Source: Candidatus Enterococcus moelleringii
Lineage (GTDB): Bacteria > Bacillota > Bacilli > Lactobacillales > Enterococcaceae
DNA: 64,000 nt
NCBI RefSeq assembly: GCF_017377575.1
Contig: NZ_JAFREM010000013.1
Coordinates: 62,001-126,000, forward strand
Direction of reading: 5' to 3'
How positions within the stretch are numbered: position 1 is the first letter of the stretch; every line of letters starts with the position of its first letter. Made by a program: the position numbers and the translations under genes. This document shows, piece by piece, positions 40,492 to 50,047 of the stretch. The notes under the pieces were generated by a model that was not told the DNA's origin, did not search any database, and saw nothing but the letters and a program-made list of their open reading frames with translations.

Positions 40492-41520
40492 GTGAGTAAA
40501 GTAAGAATCGGTATCGTAGGTTTAGGCAGATTAGGTAAAGTTCATGCCCGCAATCTAGCAGAAAATATTCAAGGCTGTGAACTAACAGCGGCCTGCAGCC
40601 TTGTACCTGAGGAATTAGAATTTGCCAAAAATGAACTAGGAGTTCTTAACACCTTCTCCGATTATGAAGAAATGACTAAAAGCGACGTGATCGACGCAGT
40701 CTTCATCGTTTCACCATCTGGCTTCCATTGCCAGCAAGTTGATACAGCTATGAAAAATGGCAAACATGTCTTCACCGAAAAACCACTCGGCTTAGTGGTA
40801 GACGAAATCAAAGAAACGCAAGAAGTGATTACTAAGCATCCGGATCAAGTCTTTATGCTGGGCTTCATGCGCCGCTATGACGAATCGTATCAATATGCGA
40901 AAGCGATGATCGACAACGGTGAAATCGGCGAAATTACCTTAATTCGCTGCTACGGCATTGACCCTAGCGAAGGCATGGAAAGTTTTGTTGAGTTTGCCAT
41001 GAACAATGACAGCGGCGGCTTATTCTTAGACATGGCGATCCATGATATCGATTTGGTTCGTTGGATGACTGGTCAAGAAGTCGACAAAGTATGGGCAATT
41101 GGTAAAAACGCAGCTTACCCACAATTGGATCAAGCTGGCGAATTAGAAACCGGCGCAGCAATGATGCGTTTGGAAGACAAAACGATGGCTTTACTAGTGG
41201 CTGGCCGAAACGCAGCTCACGGCTATCATGTTGAAACAGAAGTAATGGGTACCAAAGGCATGCTTCGCGTTGCTCAAGTACCAGATAAAAACTTGGTAAC
41301 TGTGATGAACGAACACGGCACAGTTCGCCCATGCTCACAAAATTTCCCTGAACGCTTTAGAGAAGCTTTTGTCCGCGAAGCCCAAGAATTTGTTTCTTGC
41401 ATCAACGACAAACGTCAACCGGAAGTCAATGCTTACGATGGCCTGCAATCAACTCGTATTGCGTTAGCTTGCCAAGAATCATTTGACACCGACAGCTTGA
41501 TTGAAGTAGGGAAAGACTAG
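40492..41520 (+). CDS. Second Gfo/Idh/MocA dehydrogenase (scyllo-inositol type?)
   Basis: 342 residues, GTG start at 40492 after AGGAGG. IGIVGLGRLGKVHARNL, HVFTEKPLGL, MLGFMRRYDESYQYAKAMID, and DMAIHDIDLVRWM. Similar to IolG but clearly diverged from its neighbour. In inositol clusters a second family member usually handles scyllo-inositol or another isomer (IolX/IolW types), which is the most likely role. Confidence 0.8.
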   Translation: MSKVRIGIVGLGRLGKVHARNLAENIQGCELTAACSLVPEELEFAKNELGVLNTFSDYEEMTKSDVIDAVFIVSPSGFHCQQVDTAMKNGKHVFTEKPLGLVVDEIKETQEVITKHPDQVFMLGFMRRYDESYQYAKAMIDNGEIGEITLIRCYGIDPSEGMESFVEFAMNNDSGGLFLDMAIHDIDLVRWMTGQEVDKVWAIGKNAAYPQLDQAGELETGAAMMRLEDKTMALLVAGRNAAHGYHVETEVMGTKGMLRVAQVPDKNLVTVMNEHGTVRPCSQNFPERFREAFVREAQEFVSCINDKRQPEVNAYDGLQSTRIALACQESFDTDSLIEVGKD

Positions 41521-41582
41521 ATAATCAGATTTATTTTTCAGAGAAAAATAATTACATCAAATTGAAGTAGAAGGAGCACATT

Positions 41583-42473
41583 ATGACAAAAAATATTCAG
41601 TTAGCCATGGCACCGATTGCCTGGACCAATGATGATATGCCGGAATTAGGCAAAGAAAATACCTTTGAACAAACTATTAGTGAAATGGCCTTATCAGGCT
41701 TTACCGGCACTGAGATCGGCAACAAATATCCCCGTGATCCAAAAGTATTGCACCGCTTTTTAGATATCCGCGGCTTGAAGGTTGCCAGCGCTTGGTTTAG
41801 TGCCTTCCTAACCACGAAACCTTTTGAAGAAACTGCTAAAGAATTCATCGAACATCGTGATTTCTTGCATGCAATGGGGGCAAAAGTCATCGTAGTAGCC
41901 GAACAAGGCCACAGCATTCAAGGCATGATGGATCAACCAGTTTTTGATGCAAAACCTAGCTTCACAGATGAAGAATGGGACAAACTAACAGATGGCTTAG
42001 AAAAATTAGGCGATTTGGCTCACGAAAAAAATATGGAAATCGTTTATCACCATCACATGGGTACCGGCGTGCAAACGACGGAAGAAATTGACCGCTTGAT
42101 GGCATCTACAGATCCTAAAAAAGTTCAACTGTTGTTTGATACAGGTCACTTAGTATTCTCTGGCGAAGATCCAGTAGCGATCTACAACAAATACCAAGAC
42201 CGCATCAAACACATTCACTTCAAGGATATCCGCGAAGTTGTGGTTGGGGAAGTTAAGAGCACGAAGATGAGTTTCTTGAACGCAGTGAAGAGCGGAGCTT
42301 TCACAGTTCCCGGCGACGGCATGATTGATTTCAAACCAATTTGGGAAGCAATTGATGCCAGCGGCTACGAAGGTTGGATTGTGGTGGAAGCAGAACAAGA
42401 TCCTGCTAAAGCGAATCCGTTTGAGTATGCAGTTAAGGCAAGAACCTATATTAATGAAGTAACAGGACTTTAA
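41583..42473 (+). CDS. iolE: Inosose dehydratase
   Basis: 296 residues, TIM barrel of the AP-endonuclease-2 fold. AMAPIAWTNDDMPELGKENTFEQ, SGFTGTEIGNKYP, VVAEQGHSIQG, IVYHHHMGTGVQT, LLFDTGHLVFSGED and HIHFKDI are IolE marks, with metal ligands E, D, H and E. Removes water from scyllo-inosose to give the diketo compound. AGAAGGAGC before the ATG. Confidence 0.92.
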   Translation: MTKNIQLAMAPIAWTNDDMPELGKENTFEQTISEMALSGFTGTEIGNKYPRDPKVLHRFLDIRGLKVASAWFSAFLTTKPFEETAKEFIEHRDFLHAMGAKVIVVAEQGHSIQGMMDQPVFDAKPSFTDEEWDKLTDGLEKLGDLAHEKNMEIVYHHHMGTGVQTTEEIDRLMASTDPKKVQLLFDTGHLVFSGEDPVAIYNKYQDRIKHIHFKDIREVVVGEVKSTKMSFLNAVKSGAFTVPGDGMIDFKPIWEAIDASGYEGWIVVEAEQDPAKANPFEYAVKARTYINEVTGL

Positions 42474-42480
42474 CCATTGT

Positions 42481-42510
42481 GCCGGTCCGCTGGAAACTCA
42501 GTGGGTCGGC
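42481..42510 (+). promoter_or_regulatory. Intercistronic hairpin after iolE
   Basis: Twelve-base GC-rich stem (42481-42492 with 42499-42510, with G-U pairs), no T run. Located between iolE and the symporter gene, so a processing or stability element is likelier than a terminator. Confidence 0.5.
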
Positions 42511-42546
42511 AACAAACAATAGAGAAAGAAAAAGGAGCGCGAAACG

Positions 42547-44145
42547 GTGAATTTATTTTCTATGATCAGCTTTGTTGTGATTGTAGCCTGTGTTTGGGTC
42601 TTTGCCTATTCACGGTCTAGAAGTGTCGATACTTCTGGTTCGGAAGGCTATTTTATGGGCGGGCGGAGCTTAACGGCTTTACCAATTGCTGGAACAATTA
42701 TTATGACCAATCTTTCCACCGAGCAGATTGTCGGCCAAAATGGTCAGAGTTATCATGCCGGGATGGAAGTAATGGCTTGGGAAGTAACTGCTGCCATTGC
42801 GATTGTGGCGTTAGCACTAATCTTTTTACCTAAATATTTCAAATATGGGATTAATACTATTTCAGATTTTATTGAAATTCGTTATGATACCGTTACCAAG
42901 CGGATTGTCTCGATTCTGTTTATTGTGACCTATATGATCTCGTTCTTACCAGTGGTGCTGTATTCAGGAGCATTGGTCTTTAATAAGATCTTCCATATTG
43001 ATGAGCTCTTAGGCATCCGGCCGATTGTCGCTATTATTTTGGTGGCGGTAATCATCGGGATTGTCGGTGTGTTGTATCTCTTAATCGGCGGTCTGTCTCT
43101 AAGTGCCAATAGTGATACGGTTTACGGGGTTGGCTTGCTGGCCTGTGGTTTGCTGATACCTTTCTTAGGACTAATGAATTTGGGATCCGGCAGCTTTATC
43201 GGTGGGCTTGATTATATCGTGGATAACACCCCGCAGCTGTTGAACTCCGTGGGTTCCATTGATTCGGCTGTTGTGCCGTGGCCCACATTGTTTACCGGGA
43301 TGCTGTTTAACAACTTGTATTTCTGGTGTACCAATCAGATGATCGTGCAAAAAGCGCTGTCCGGCAAAAACTTGGCCGAAGCGCAAAAAGGTGCCTTCAT
43401 GGTAGGTGTATTCAAAATTTTCGGCGCCTTGTTCTTGGTTTTCCCAGGGATCATTGCCCGCAATATTTTTGGCGATTCGCTGTTGTCGAATCCAGACAAT
43501 GCCTATCCGTTTTTAGTAAGTGAAGTGTTGCCGCAGATGCTGTTTGGGGTGTTTGCTGCCGTAATTTTCGGCGCAATTTTATCTTCCTTCTCCGGCGCTT
43601 TGAACTCAACGTCAACCTTGTTTGCCCTAGATTTTTACAAGCCAATGATTAACAAAGATGCAGATGATAAACAAGTTGCTCGTGCCGGGAAAATTACCAC
43701 CGTTGTTGTGGGGGTTATCTCGATTGTCGTAGCACCATTGATCTCTTTGGCTCCAGCTGGTTTGTACCAGTTTGTGCAGGAATTCAATGGCTTGTATAAT
43801 ATGCCGTTATTGGTCATCATCTTGTTCGCATTTTATTCTAAGAAGGCGACGGCGCTCTCAGCCAAAGTTACTATAGGAGTCCACATTGTCTTGTATGCGT
43901 TATCTAAAGTATTCTTGGCCGATATTCATTTCTTGTATGTGTTAAGTCTTCTGTTCTTCCTAGACGTCTTCATTATCTGGGCTGTTTCTAAGGCGAGACC
44001 AGAGGGTAAATTCGTGCTGGATATCTTTAACACCAAGGTGGATATCAAGCCGTGGAAATATACAAAATTAGCCTCGATTATTGTTGTTGTGGTAGTTATC
44101 TTGACCTATGTTGCCTTTTCTCCATGGGGCTTAGCCGCACAATAA
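42547..44145 (+). CDS. Sodium/solute symporter (SSS family), probably inositol
   Basis: 532 residues, about 14 helices, GTG start after AAAGGAG. EGYFMGGRSLTALPIAGTIIMTNLSTEQIVGQNGQSY is the SSS N-terminal signature; LGIRPIVAI, GALNSTSTLFALDFYKP and AVIFGAILSSFSGALNSTST carry the sodium-site helix 8. SglT-like carriers move myo-inositol, glucose or galactose with Na+. Position after iolE suggests inositol. Confidence 0.88.
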   Translation: MNLFSMISFVVIVACVWVFAYSRSRSVDTSGSEGYFMGGRSLTALPIAGTIIMTNLSTEQIVGQNGQSYHAGMEVMAWEVTAAIAIVALALIFLPKYFKYGINTISDFIEIRYDTVTKRIVSILFIVTYMISFLPVVLYSGALVFNKIFHIDELLGIRPIVAIILVAVIIGIVGVLYLLIGGLSLSANSDTVYGVGLLACGLLIPFLGLMNLGSGSFIGGLDYIVDNTPQLLNSVGSIDSAVVPWPTLFTGMLFNNLYFWCTNQMIVQKALSGKNLAEAQKGAFMVGVFKIFGALFLVFPGIIARNIFGDSLLSNPDNAYPFLVSEVLPQMLFGVFAAVIFGAILSSFSGALNSTSTLFALDFYKPMINKDADDKQVARAGKITTVVVGVISIVVAPLISLAPAGLYQFVQEFNGLYNMPLLVIILFAFYSKKATALSAKVTIGVHIVLYALSKVFLADIHFLYVLSLLFFLDVFIIWAVSKARPEGKFVLDIFNTKVDIKPWKYTKLASIIVVVVVILTYVAFSPWGLAAQ

Positions 44146-44165
44146 TTAGAAAGAAGGGAAGCAAA

Positions 44166-44471
44166 TTGGATAAAAGTATTTTAATAGTTTGTGAAACCGG
44201 TATTAGTGCCGCGCTGCTGGTCTCAAAAATGCTGGAAGCTGTTCGAGAGCATAAGTTGGATTATGATATCGATTATGCTCCAGTCAGTCGGCTGGAAGAA
44301 AAAATCAGCGGCAAAGACTACGATGTCTTCTTCATCACTCCGCAAGTCGCCCGCTATCAAGAAAAAATCAGTGCAGCAATACAGGCAGCAACCGGGACGA
44401 TCGTCTACATTCAACCGGAAGATTTCCAATATATGAATGTAGAAAAGATGCTGGGTTCTATAGCCGAATAA
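44166..44471 (+). CDS. Stand-alone PTS EIIB-like protein
   Basis: 101 residues with a TTG start at 44166 (AAGGG upstream). ILIVCETGISAALLVSKM is the P-loop with phospho-cysteine of lactose/cellobiose-type EIIB, followed by DYAPVSRLEEKISGKDYDVFFITPQVARYQEKI. No IIA or IIC gene adjoins it; its neighbour is a sodium symporter. It may be a phosphorylation-dependent regulator or a leftover of a PTS. A longer frame would overlap the symporter gene heavily. Confidence 0.75.
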   Translation: MDKSILIVCETGISAALLVSKMLEAVREHKLDYDIDYAPVSRLEEKISGKDYDVFFITPQVARYQEKISAAIQAATGTIVYIQPEDFQYMNVEKMLGSIAE

Positions 44472-44477
44472 GTTGGA

Positions 44478-44508
44478 TTAACGTGCGGATTTCCGCACGT
44501 TTTTTCTG
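44478..44508 (+). terminator. Terminator of the inositol-type operon
   Basis: Perfect ten-base stem AACGTGCGGA (44480-44489) / TCCGCACGTT (44492-44501), then TTTTT. Confidence 0.92.
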
Positions 44509-44549
44509 TGTGCAAAAGTTTTTTCACCATCAGAAAGCAGAGGAATCCA

Positions 44550-44600
44550 AAGCTGATCCTCCAAAGCTGAACGAGGTTACGCAGCTTTTCTGTTCGCTAC
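44550..44600. repeat. Partial copy of the palindromic repeat at 33087
   Basis: TCCAAAGCTGA occurs twice in tandem, the second followed by ACGAGGTTACGCAGC. The same order (CTCCAAAGCTGA, GCGAGTTTGCGAAGC) is in the right arm of the element at 33087-33197. Confidence 0.5.
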
Positions 44601-45754
44601 TTCCGTTTTTTCCCTCCCCGTTTATTGATCTGGCTTAAGATTCCCCATTTATTCTGTTTATTCCGCTGTATTTTATCTGCTCGCTCTTGGGCTAGTTTCT
44701 TTCGTTCCTTTTTGGTCAAATCCTTTTTACCTTTAGGCATATCAGCTGACTGCGCTTTTTCCAGATCGCGTTCCTTCTCTTTTTCCATTTCCAGCTGAAT
44801 CTCCCGCATCGGCCGTTTATCTAAGGCGGCTTTAAAGGCGATTACTTCACGCTCTTCATCAGTAACGGAGGAAGAATCAAAGCCGGCGGTATAGAAATCA
44901 TTTAAAGCTTGTGCTTCTTCTTCGGATAAGGTTTTGCTGGGAGGTCCATCAATGATTTCTGCCGATTCTGCGACAATAGTGTCTTCATCCTGTGAATCAC
45001 CGATTGGTTCGTCTTCGGTTGCGTTTTCAATTTCAGTATTAATAGCTGCTTCAGTAGATTCAACTGCATCGGATAACGATGCATCAAGTGGAAGCAGCTG
45101 TCCAGCATTCTGCACCAATTCAGCAGCAGCTTCTTCGTCGCGACGATCAAAGCTTGGTTCATAAACCGTGAAGTCAGCATAAATAGGCTCCGCAAAACGC
45201 TGAACGCCGTCTTTGTGGAAAATATTCAGGGTACTCAAAATAGACATCAGGGCATAGTGCTCCTTTTTGGTGATATCGGGATTCACGTTGCTTAGACTCC
45301 AGCTGTGTCTTTTGCCGTTTCCGTCTTTGAAATAAGAGATCATGTTGGTTTTCTTTTCGGTGGGTCGTGCCTTGGAGATCAGGCGAGGACGCAGTTTTTC
45401 TATGTAAAGCACTGTGCTTTTCGTCAGCTGTTCAAACTCGGCTTCACTGGCAAATAAACGGTTTTTGACCTTTTCCCACTGATCGGCATCGAAATAATCA
45501 CGGAAATAGACGCAGGACAAGCGAATCTCGTGGACAGTCTTACTAGTCAAAAATATCTTACGAATTAGATCCTCCGCCAAAAAAGAAAAGTCCTCTGTCG
45601 ATAGGGCGTTGCGAATCATCACTGCTAAAGTTGCTTGGATGGTATAGACATCGTTACCTGATTCAGAATGGAAATCCTGAACGCGTTTTTCGAGAGATGT
45701 TCTTTTCATGGTGTTGATCGATCTGGAAGATAATACGTATTTTGCGGTTGTCAT
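44597..45754 (-). CDS. Unknown protein with charged tail (paralogue B)
   Basis: 385 residues. The folded part (about 20-210) matches the protein at 11579-12637: TIQATLAVMIRNALSTEDF, RLSCVYFRDYFDADQW, KRHSWSLSNV and NIFHKDGVQRFAEPIYADF. A long acidic linker follows (about 225-290), then a KE-rich basic end (KGKKDLTKKERKKLAQERADKI split by acidic turns, ending GGKKRK). The tail differs from that of its paralogue while the core is shared. AGGAG before the ATG. Family and function unknown. Confidence 0.75.
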   Translation of the reverse strand: MTTAKYVLSSRSINTMKRTSLEKRVQDFHSESGNDVYTIQATLAVMIRNALSTEDFSFLAEDLIRKIFLTSKTVHEIRLSCVYFRDYFDADQWEKVKNRLFASEAEFEQLTKSTVLYIEKLRPRLISKARPTEKKTNMISYFKDGNGKRHSWSLSNVNPDITKKEHYALMSILSTLNIFHKDGVQRFAEPIYADFTVYEPSFDRRDEEAAAELVQNAGQLLPLDASLSDAVESTEAAINTEIENATEDEPIGDSQDEDTIVAESAEIIDGPPSKTLSEEEAQALNDFYTAGFDSSSVTDEEREVIAFKAALDKRPMREIQLEMEKEKERDLEKAQSADMPKGKKDLTKKERKKLAQERADKIQRNKQNKWGILSQINKRGGKKRK

Positions 45755-46353
45755 AGTTCACTGCTCCTCGTCTGTTTGCATATTTCAAAATGATTTGTTG
45801 GTAAAGGTTTTCCGAAACTTACTGATGTAGTCAATTTGGGCTGCGGGTCTCCCGAAGGCGCTTTTGAAGATTACTTAGAATTATTCCATTGTTGGAATAT
45901 GTTTTCAATTATAATACAAAAATAGCTGATCAAAATCAAGCGTTTTCTTTAAATAATCCAAACAATTTCATTGGTTATAAGGTGAATTATATAGTTAACC
46001 AAAAAAGTTATAATGCGTTTATAATTAATAAGGAAAGAAATATTGGAAGTCCGATGGATTTATCTAAATTCTCGCCTAATACGGGGCGGAGTAACAAAAA
46101 TCAGTGAAAATTCTGCTGAATCAGCTAGGGATAAACCTGCTAAAAAGAGAACCTGCTGTAATTTTATCTTAATAAAATAATTTAATTTCTGCAGGTTTTG
46201 TCGTGAAAAGTGGTGCCTATCTGCAGAAAAAGCAGAGATATTTTTTACTGCTGGAGACAAGAGCAGCCTTTTTTCACTTTAAAGAAAAACTTTGCGGAAT
46301 TCTGCTGACTTGTTATAATGGACGAAATACTTTTTTCCAGGAGTGAGCAGAAG
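45755..46353. other. Intergenic stretch before adenine deaminase
   Basis: About 600 AT-rich bases. A 72-codon frame at 45889-46107 has no ribosome site and is not called. A long AT-rich hairpin with AACCTGC / GCAGGTT ends (about 46149-46200) and a weak CTGCT/AGCAG terminator-like hairpin followed by T6 (46251-46277) lie in the ade leader. The conserved loop bases of a purine riboswitch were not found. Confidence 0.45.
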
Positions 46354-48093
46354 ATGAACAAACAACAGCTGAAACAACTGATTGATGTGGCGGCCGGTCG
46401 CGTGACTGCCGATGTGGTTTTTAAACAAGCGAAAATTATCGATGTCTATAACGGCACTGTGCTGGAAGGCGATGTCGCAGTCATCAACGGCACGATCGCC
46501 GGAATTGGCGGCGAATATGAAGGCGAAGTCGTGCATGATCTGCAAGGAAAATACCTGGCGCCTGGTTTGATCGATCCGCATATTCACGTGGAGTCTTCTT
46601 ATGTCACACCGGAACAATTCGGCCGCCTGCTGGTTCCTCATGGGACGACGACGGTGTTGGCTGACCCCCACGAAATCGTGAATGTGCTGGGCTTGAAGGG
46701 TCTGGATTATATGATCGAAGCAGCTAAGGGAACCGTTTTGGATATTCAATACATGCTGCCATCCTGTGTGCCGGCGACTAATATGGAAAATGCCGGTGCG
46801 GTACTGACGGCTGATGACATGGTCGGGCCGATGCAGGATCAATTAGTAGAAGGACTAGCCGAATTCATGGACTTTCCTGGCGTGATTCATGCCCAAGATG
46901 AAGTGCTGGAAAAATTACTGGTAGCCAAAAATGCTGGCAAACGAATCGACGGCCATGCGCCGATGGTTTTCGACAAAGAACTGAACGCCTATGCGGCAGC
47001 TGGTATTGACAATGATCACGAATGCTCGACGGTGCAAGAATTGCAGGATCGGATTGCCAGGGGAATGTACGTGTTCTTGCGAGAAGGCTCGGTTACTCAG
47101 AATTTACGGACCTTGTTAAAAGGTGTGACGCCACAAAATGCTCATCGCTGTGTTTTGGTGGCGGATGATTTGCAGGCGGCTTCGATTTTGGAAGTAGGTC
47201 ACTTGGACAACAGTATCCGGATTTGTATTGAAGAAGGACTTGATCCGATTTCGGCGATTCAAATGGCGACCCTTAATGCCGCACAGTGCTGCCAGTTGAC
47301 GGATCGTGGCGCGGTGGCTCCCGGTAAGAAAGCCGATCTGATTGTTTTTGCTGATTTGGAAGATTTTGCAGTGGAAGAAACTTATATTGATGGTGAACTG
47401 GTAGCGAAAGCCGGCGAATATCTGCCGGAAATCCATACCACTTCAACTGAAAGTGTCCAGTCCAGTGTCCATATCGATAAATTCCAAAAGGAACAGCTAG
47501 TGCTGAATTTAACCGCCGACAAAGCCCGGGCCATCCAAGTAGTACCTCAGGAAGCTTTAACCAATGAAGCAATTGTCACAGTACAGCGGAATGACGCCGG
47601 CGAATTTGTTTACGATTCTCAACAGGATGTGACTAAAATCGCCGTGATCGAACGCCATCACAATACTGGGAATGTGTTTGTGGGCTTGCTGAAGGATTAT
47701 GGCTTGAAAAAAGGGGCGATCGCCCTGTCGATTGCCCACGATTCCCATAATTTAATTGTCACCGGAACCAACGATGAAGATATGGCAAAAGCGGTGGCAG
47801 CCTTGAAGGAACTAGGTGGCGGAGTCGTACTGGTGTCTGAAGAAAAAGTGATCGGGCAGCTGGCCTTGCCAGTCGCTGGGTTAATGAGCGAACTGACCGG
47901 TGAAGAAGTTGCGGAGCAGGAAGCAGTCATTAATCAACTCGCTCATCAAGAATTAGGCATCTCCAAAGAGGTCGATCCGATTATGACGTTAGGCTTCATG
48001 TCGTTAGCGGTGATTCCAAGCTTGAAGATTACCGATGTTGGCTTGGTGGACGTGACGAAGTTTGAGGTTGTGCCGGTTTCGGTGGAAGAATAA
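46354..48093 (+). CDS. ade: Adenine deaminase
   Basis: 579 residues, amidohydrolase superfamily. Metal-binding HIHVESSYVTPEQF, LADPHEIVNVLG, GHAPMVFDKELNAYAAAGIDNDHECST and LVADDLQAASI, then the C-terminal Ade-specific domain (IAHDSHNLIVTGTND, GGGVVLVSEEKVIGQLALPVAGLMS). Converts adenine to hypoxanthine and ammonia for purine salvage. ATG at 46354 after AGGAG. Confidence 0.95.
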   Translation: MNKQQLKQLIDVAAGRVTADVVFKQAKIIDVYNGTVLEGDVAVINGTIAGIGGEYEGEVVHDLQGKYLAPGLIDPHIHVESSYVTPEQFGRLLVPHGTTTVLADPHEIVNVLGLKGLDYMIEAAKGTVLDIQYMLPSCVPATNMENAGAVLTADDMVGPMQDQLVEGLAEFMDFPGVIHAQDEVLEKLLVAKNAGKRIDGHAPMVFDKELNAYAAAGIDNDHECSTVQELQDRIARGMYVFLREGSVTQNLRTLLKGVTPQNAHRCVLVADDLQAASILEVGHLDNSIRICIEEGLDPISAIQMATLNAAQCCQLTDRGAVAPGKKADLIVFADLEDFAVEETYIDGELVAKAGEYLPEIHTTSTESVQSSVHIDKFQKEQLVLNLTADKARAIQVVPQEALTNEAIVTVQRNDAGEFVYDSQQDVTKIAVIERHHNTGNVFVGLLKDYGLKKGAIALSIAHDSHNLIVTGTNDEDMAKAVAALKELGGGVVLVSEEKVIGQLALPVAGLMSELTGEEVAEQEAVINQLAHQELGISKEVDPIMTLGFMSLAVIPSLKITDVGLVDVTKFEVVPVSVEE

Positions 48094-48103
48094 TAGTTGG
48101 AAA

Positions 48104-48139
48104 AGAAACGCCATGATTGGAAAAATCATGGCGTTTTTC
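48104..48139. terminator. Bidirectional terminator
   Basis: Thirteen-base stem 48106-48118 with 48124-48136, A run before and T run after, between ade and the convergent RpiR-type gene. Confidence 0.9.
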
Positions 48140-48151
48140 GTGTGCATAAAA

Positions 48152-48907
48152 TTAGGGTTTTTCTTTCTTTACTCGAATCGCATAAGAGTCCAGCAAGATG
48201 CGGGCAATTACCGACAAAGGCAGGCGAGAACGCACCTCGTAATCGGGGAAGAAGGAAATTTCTGATTTAAAGCCGATTAAAGATAGTTCTGCCAAATCAG
48301 CTAAGGTGCTGTCGGAATTAGCAGTAATCAAAATCGTAGTAATTTCCTTTTCGTAACAGTTCTTCGCCGCAATCACCAGTTCCTCAGTTTCTCCATTTAA
48401 AGAAACAAAAATTACCGTATCGCTTTTGTTCAGCCGGGTGCTCATGGTTTTTATGATATTGGGATCAGTATGCAGCTCGCAATATTTTCCCGCCAGCTGG
48501 AACTTGATTTTCATTTCTTCGGCAATCAATTCCGAAAAGGCTCGGGCAAACAAAATAATCCGCTGGGAGCTTTCGATTTTCTGAATAGCATCCTCAATCA
48601 CCCCGGTGTCCAGCATGTTGATGGTGCGGATCACTTCTTGCTCGTTTTTCATAATCGAACGCCGAATTTCCTCATCCACCTTTTCCACTTTCGAAAAATT
48701 GATCGTCGAATTGGATTGATCCTTTAAATGATGCTTGAAGGAAGTAAAGCCCTCGTACCCCTTCTTTTTCATCGTGCGAACGATCGTACTTGTCGACACG
48801 TTGGCCAATTCACTTAGTTTAACAATCGACAAATTAGGAATCTCGCTAATGTTTTTCGTGATATATGTCCACAGATAATCTTCCGTTTCACTTAATTTGT
48901 GTTCCAT
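48152..48907 (-). CDS. MurR/RpiR-family regulator
   Basis: 251 residues. N-terminal HTH_6 (LSIVKLSELANVSTSTIVRTMKKKGYEGFTSFKHHL) and C-terminal SIS sugar-phosphate domain (RIILFARAFSELIAEEMKIKF, DTVIFVSLNGETEELVIAAKNC). Divergent from the tagatose-type operon with a pair of inverted sites between them, so it is the likely regulator, sensing a phosphosugar. Confidence 0.9.
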   Translation of the reverse strand: MEHKLSETEDYLWTYITKNISEIPNLSIVKLSELANVSTSTIVRTMKKKGYEGFTSFKHHLKDQSNSTINFSKVEKVDEEIRRSIMKNEQEVIRTINMLDTGVIEDAIQKIESSQRIILFARAFSELIAEEMKIKFQLAGKYCELHTDPNIIKTMSTRLNKSDTVIFVSLNGETEELVIAAKNCYEKEITTILITANSDSTLADLAELSLIGFKSEISFFPDYEVRSRLPLSVIARILLDSYAIRVKKEKP

Positions 48908-48983
48908 GCGGCATCTCCTCCACCCACAGTTTAATCACTTCTATTTAAAATTACAACTCTCTCTAGTCTGTATTTTGCCTGAT

Positions 48984-49045
48984 AACTAGGCAAAAGCCAA
49001 CCTTTGCCAATCACTTAGAAAAATTTTCCAAGGATTTGCCTAGTT
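48984..49045. promoter_or_regulatory. Pair of RpiR-type operator half sites
   Basis: AACTAGGCAAA (48984-48994) and its exact inverse TTTGCCTAGTT (49035-49045) lie in the divergent gap, 51 bases apart start to start (near five helical turns). They are probably bound by the RpiR-type regulator, perhaps with looping. Confidence 0.65.
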
Positions 49046-49108
49046 TTAGAAAACATTGCCAGCTATTTCCCAGGCATAATAGGTTTCAAGGAGATGGGGG
49101 AGAACAAC

Positions 49109-50047
49109 ATGTCAAAAGTTTACACATGCACGATGAACCTGGCGATTGATCTGTTCATCGAAACCGAAGAACTGCTCCCGCGAGTAGTCAACCGCACGAT
49201 TGACGATGATATCCAAGCCAATGGCAAGGGGGTCAATGTATCGCTGGTCTTGAAGATGTTGGGAGTTTCCAGCACGGCTTTAGGTTTCAGCGGCGGATTC
49301 ACCGGTAATTATATAGAAGCTTTTTTAAAGGAGAAAAAGATTGCTACCGATTTTGTTCCAGTGGAAGGCTTAACTAGAATTAATGTGTTCACACAAGTAA
49401 ATGCCGAAAACACCGAGTACAAGCTGGTGAATCAAGGACCGGAAATTCAAGGGGAAAACACCCAAGCCTTGCTGGAAAAAATCAGTCAGCTGGAAGCAGA
49501 CGATTACTTATGTGTTTCCGGCAGTTTGCCAAGAGGCGTCCCGCCGACAATTTTAGTAGAGATCAGCCGCATTTGTTACGAAATTGGTGTCCATTTAATT
49601 ATTGACAGCAGTTACAAAGAAATTTTGGATTGTCTGAAATATCAGCCGTTTTTACTGAAGCCTAACGATGAGGAGCTTTCAGAATGGTTCGGCAAGGAGC
49701 TGCTTACCGAAGATGAGTACATCGCTTATGGCGAAAAGCTGATCGCAGCTGGTGCCAAAAATGTGCTGCTTTCACTGGGTGGTGATGGGGCGATCTTCAT
49801 CAATCAAGACACTTGTGTAAAAGGAAATGCGCCGACAGGCAGAGTGGTCAATACTGCTTGTGCCGGGGATACCTTATTAGGAACCTTTCTGGCAGGACTG
49901 ATTCAGGGGCAAGATACCGCTGGAACTTTACGAAGGAGTCTGGCAGCCGGCAGCTCCACAGCTTTTCAAAAAGGATTAACTGATTTTTCAGATGTTCCTA
50001 TATTAGAAGAACAAATCAAAATCACTAGGAGGAAAGAAAATGACTAA
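49109..50047 (+). CDS. Tagatose/fructose phosphate kinase (LacC/FruK family)
   Basis: 312 residues, PfkB fold: YTCTMNLAIDLFIE, ANGKGVNVSLVLKMLGV, LCVSGSLPRGVP, KPNDEELSEWFG, and NTACAGDTLLGTFLAG, where alanine replaces glycine in the usual GAGD. It precedes fructose-type PTS genes and a LacD-type aldolase, so phosphorylation of tagatose-1-phosphate (or tagatose-6-phosphate) to the 1,6-bisphosphate is the best reading. ATG at 49109 after GGGGGAG. It overlaps the EIIBC start by eight bases. Confidence 0.85.
   Translation: MSKVYTCTMNLAIDLFIETEELLPRVVNRTIDDDIQANGKGVNVSLVLKMLGVSSTALGFSGGFTGNYIEAFLKEKKIATDFVPVEGLTRINVFTQVNAENTEYKLVNQGPEIQGENTQALLEKISQLEADDYLCVSGSLPRGVPPTILVEISRICYEIGVHLIIDSSYKEILDCLKYQPFLLKPNDEELSEWFGKELLTEDEYIAYGEKLIAAGAKNVLLSLGGDGAIFINQDTCVKGNAPTGRVVNTACAGDTLLGTFLAGLIQGQDTAGTLRRSLAAGSSTAFQKGLTDFSDVPILEEQIKITRRKEND

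Noticed and set aside
45889-46107. 72-codon plus-strand frame
   Set aside because: AT-rich asparagine-heavy sequence without a ribosome site; probably chance.
46150-46353. Purine riboswitch before adenine deaminase
   Set aside because: The conserved junction and loop bases of the purine aptamer were not found; only AT-rich hairpins are present.
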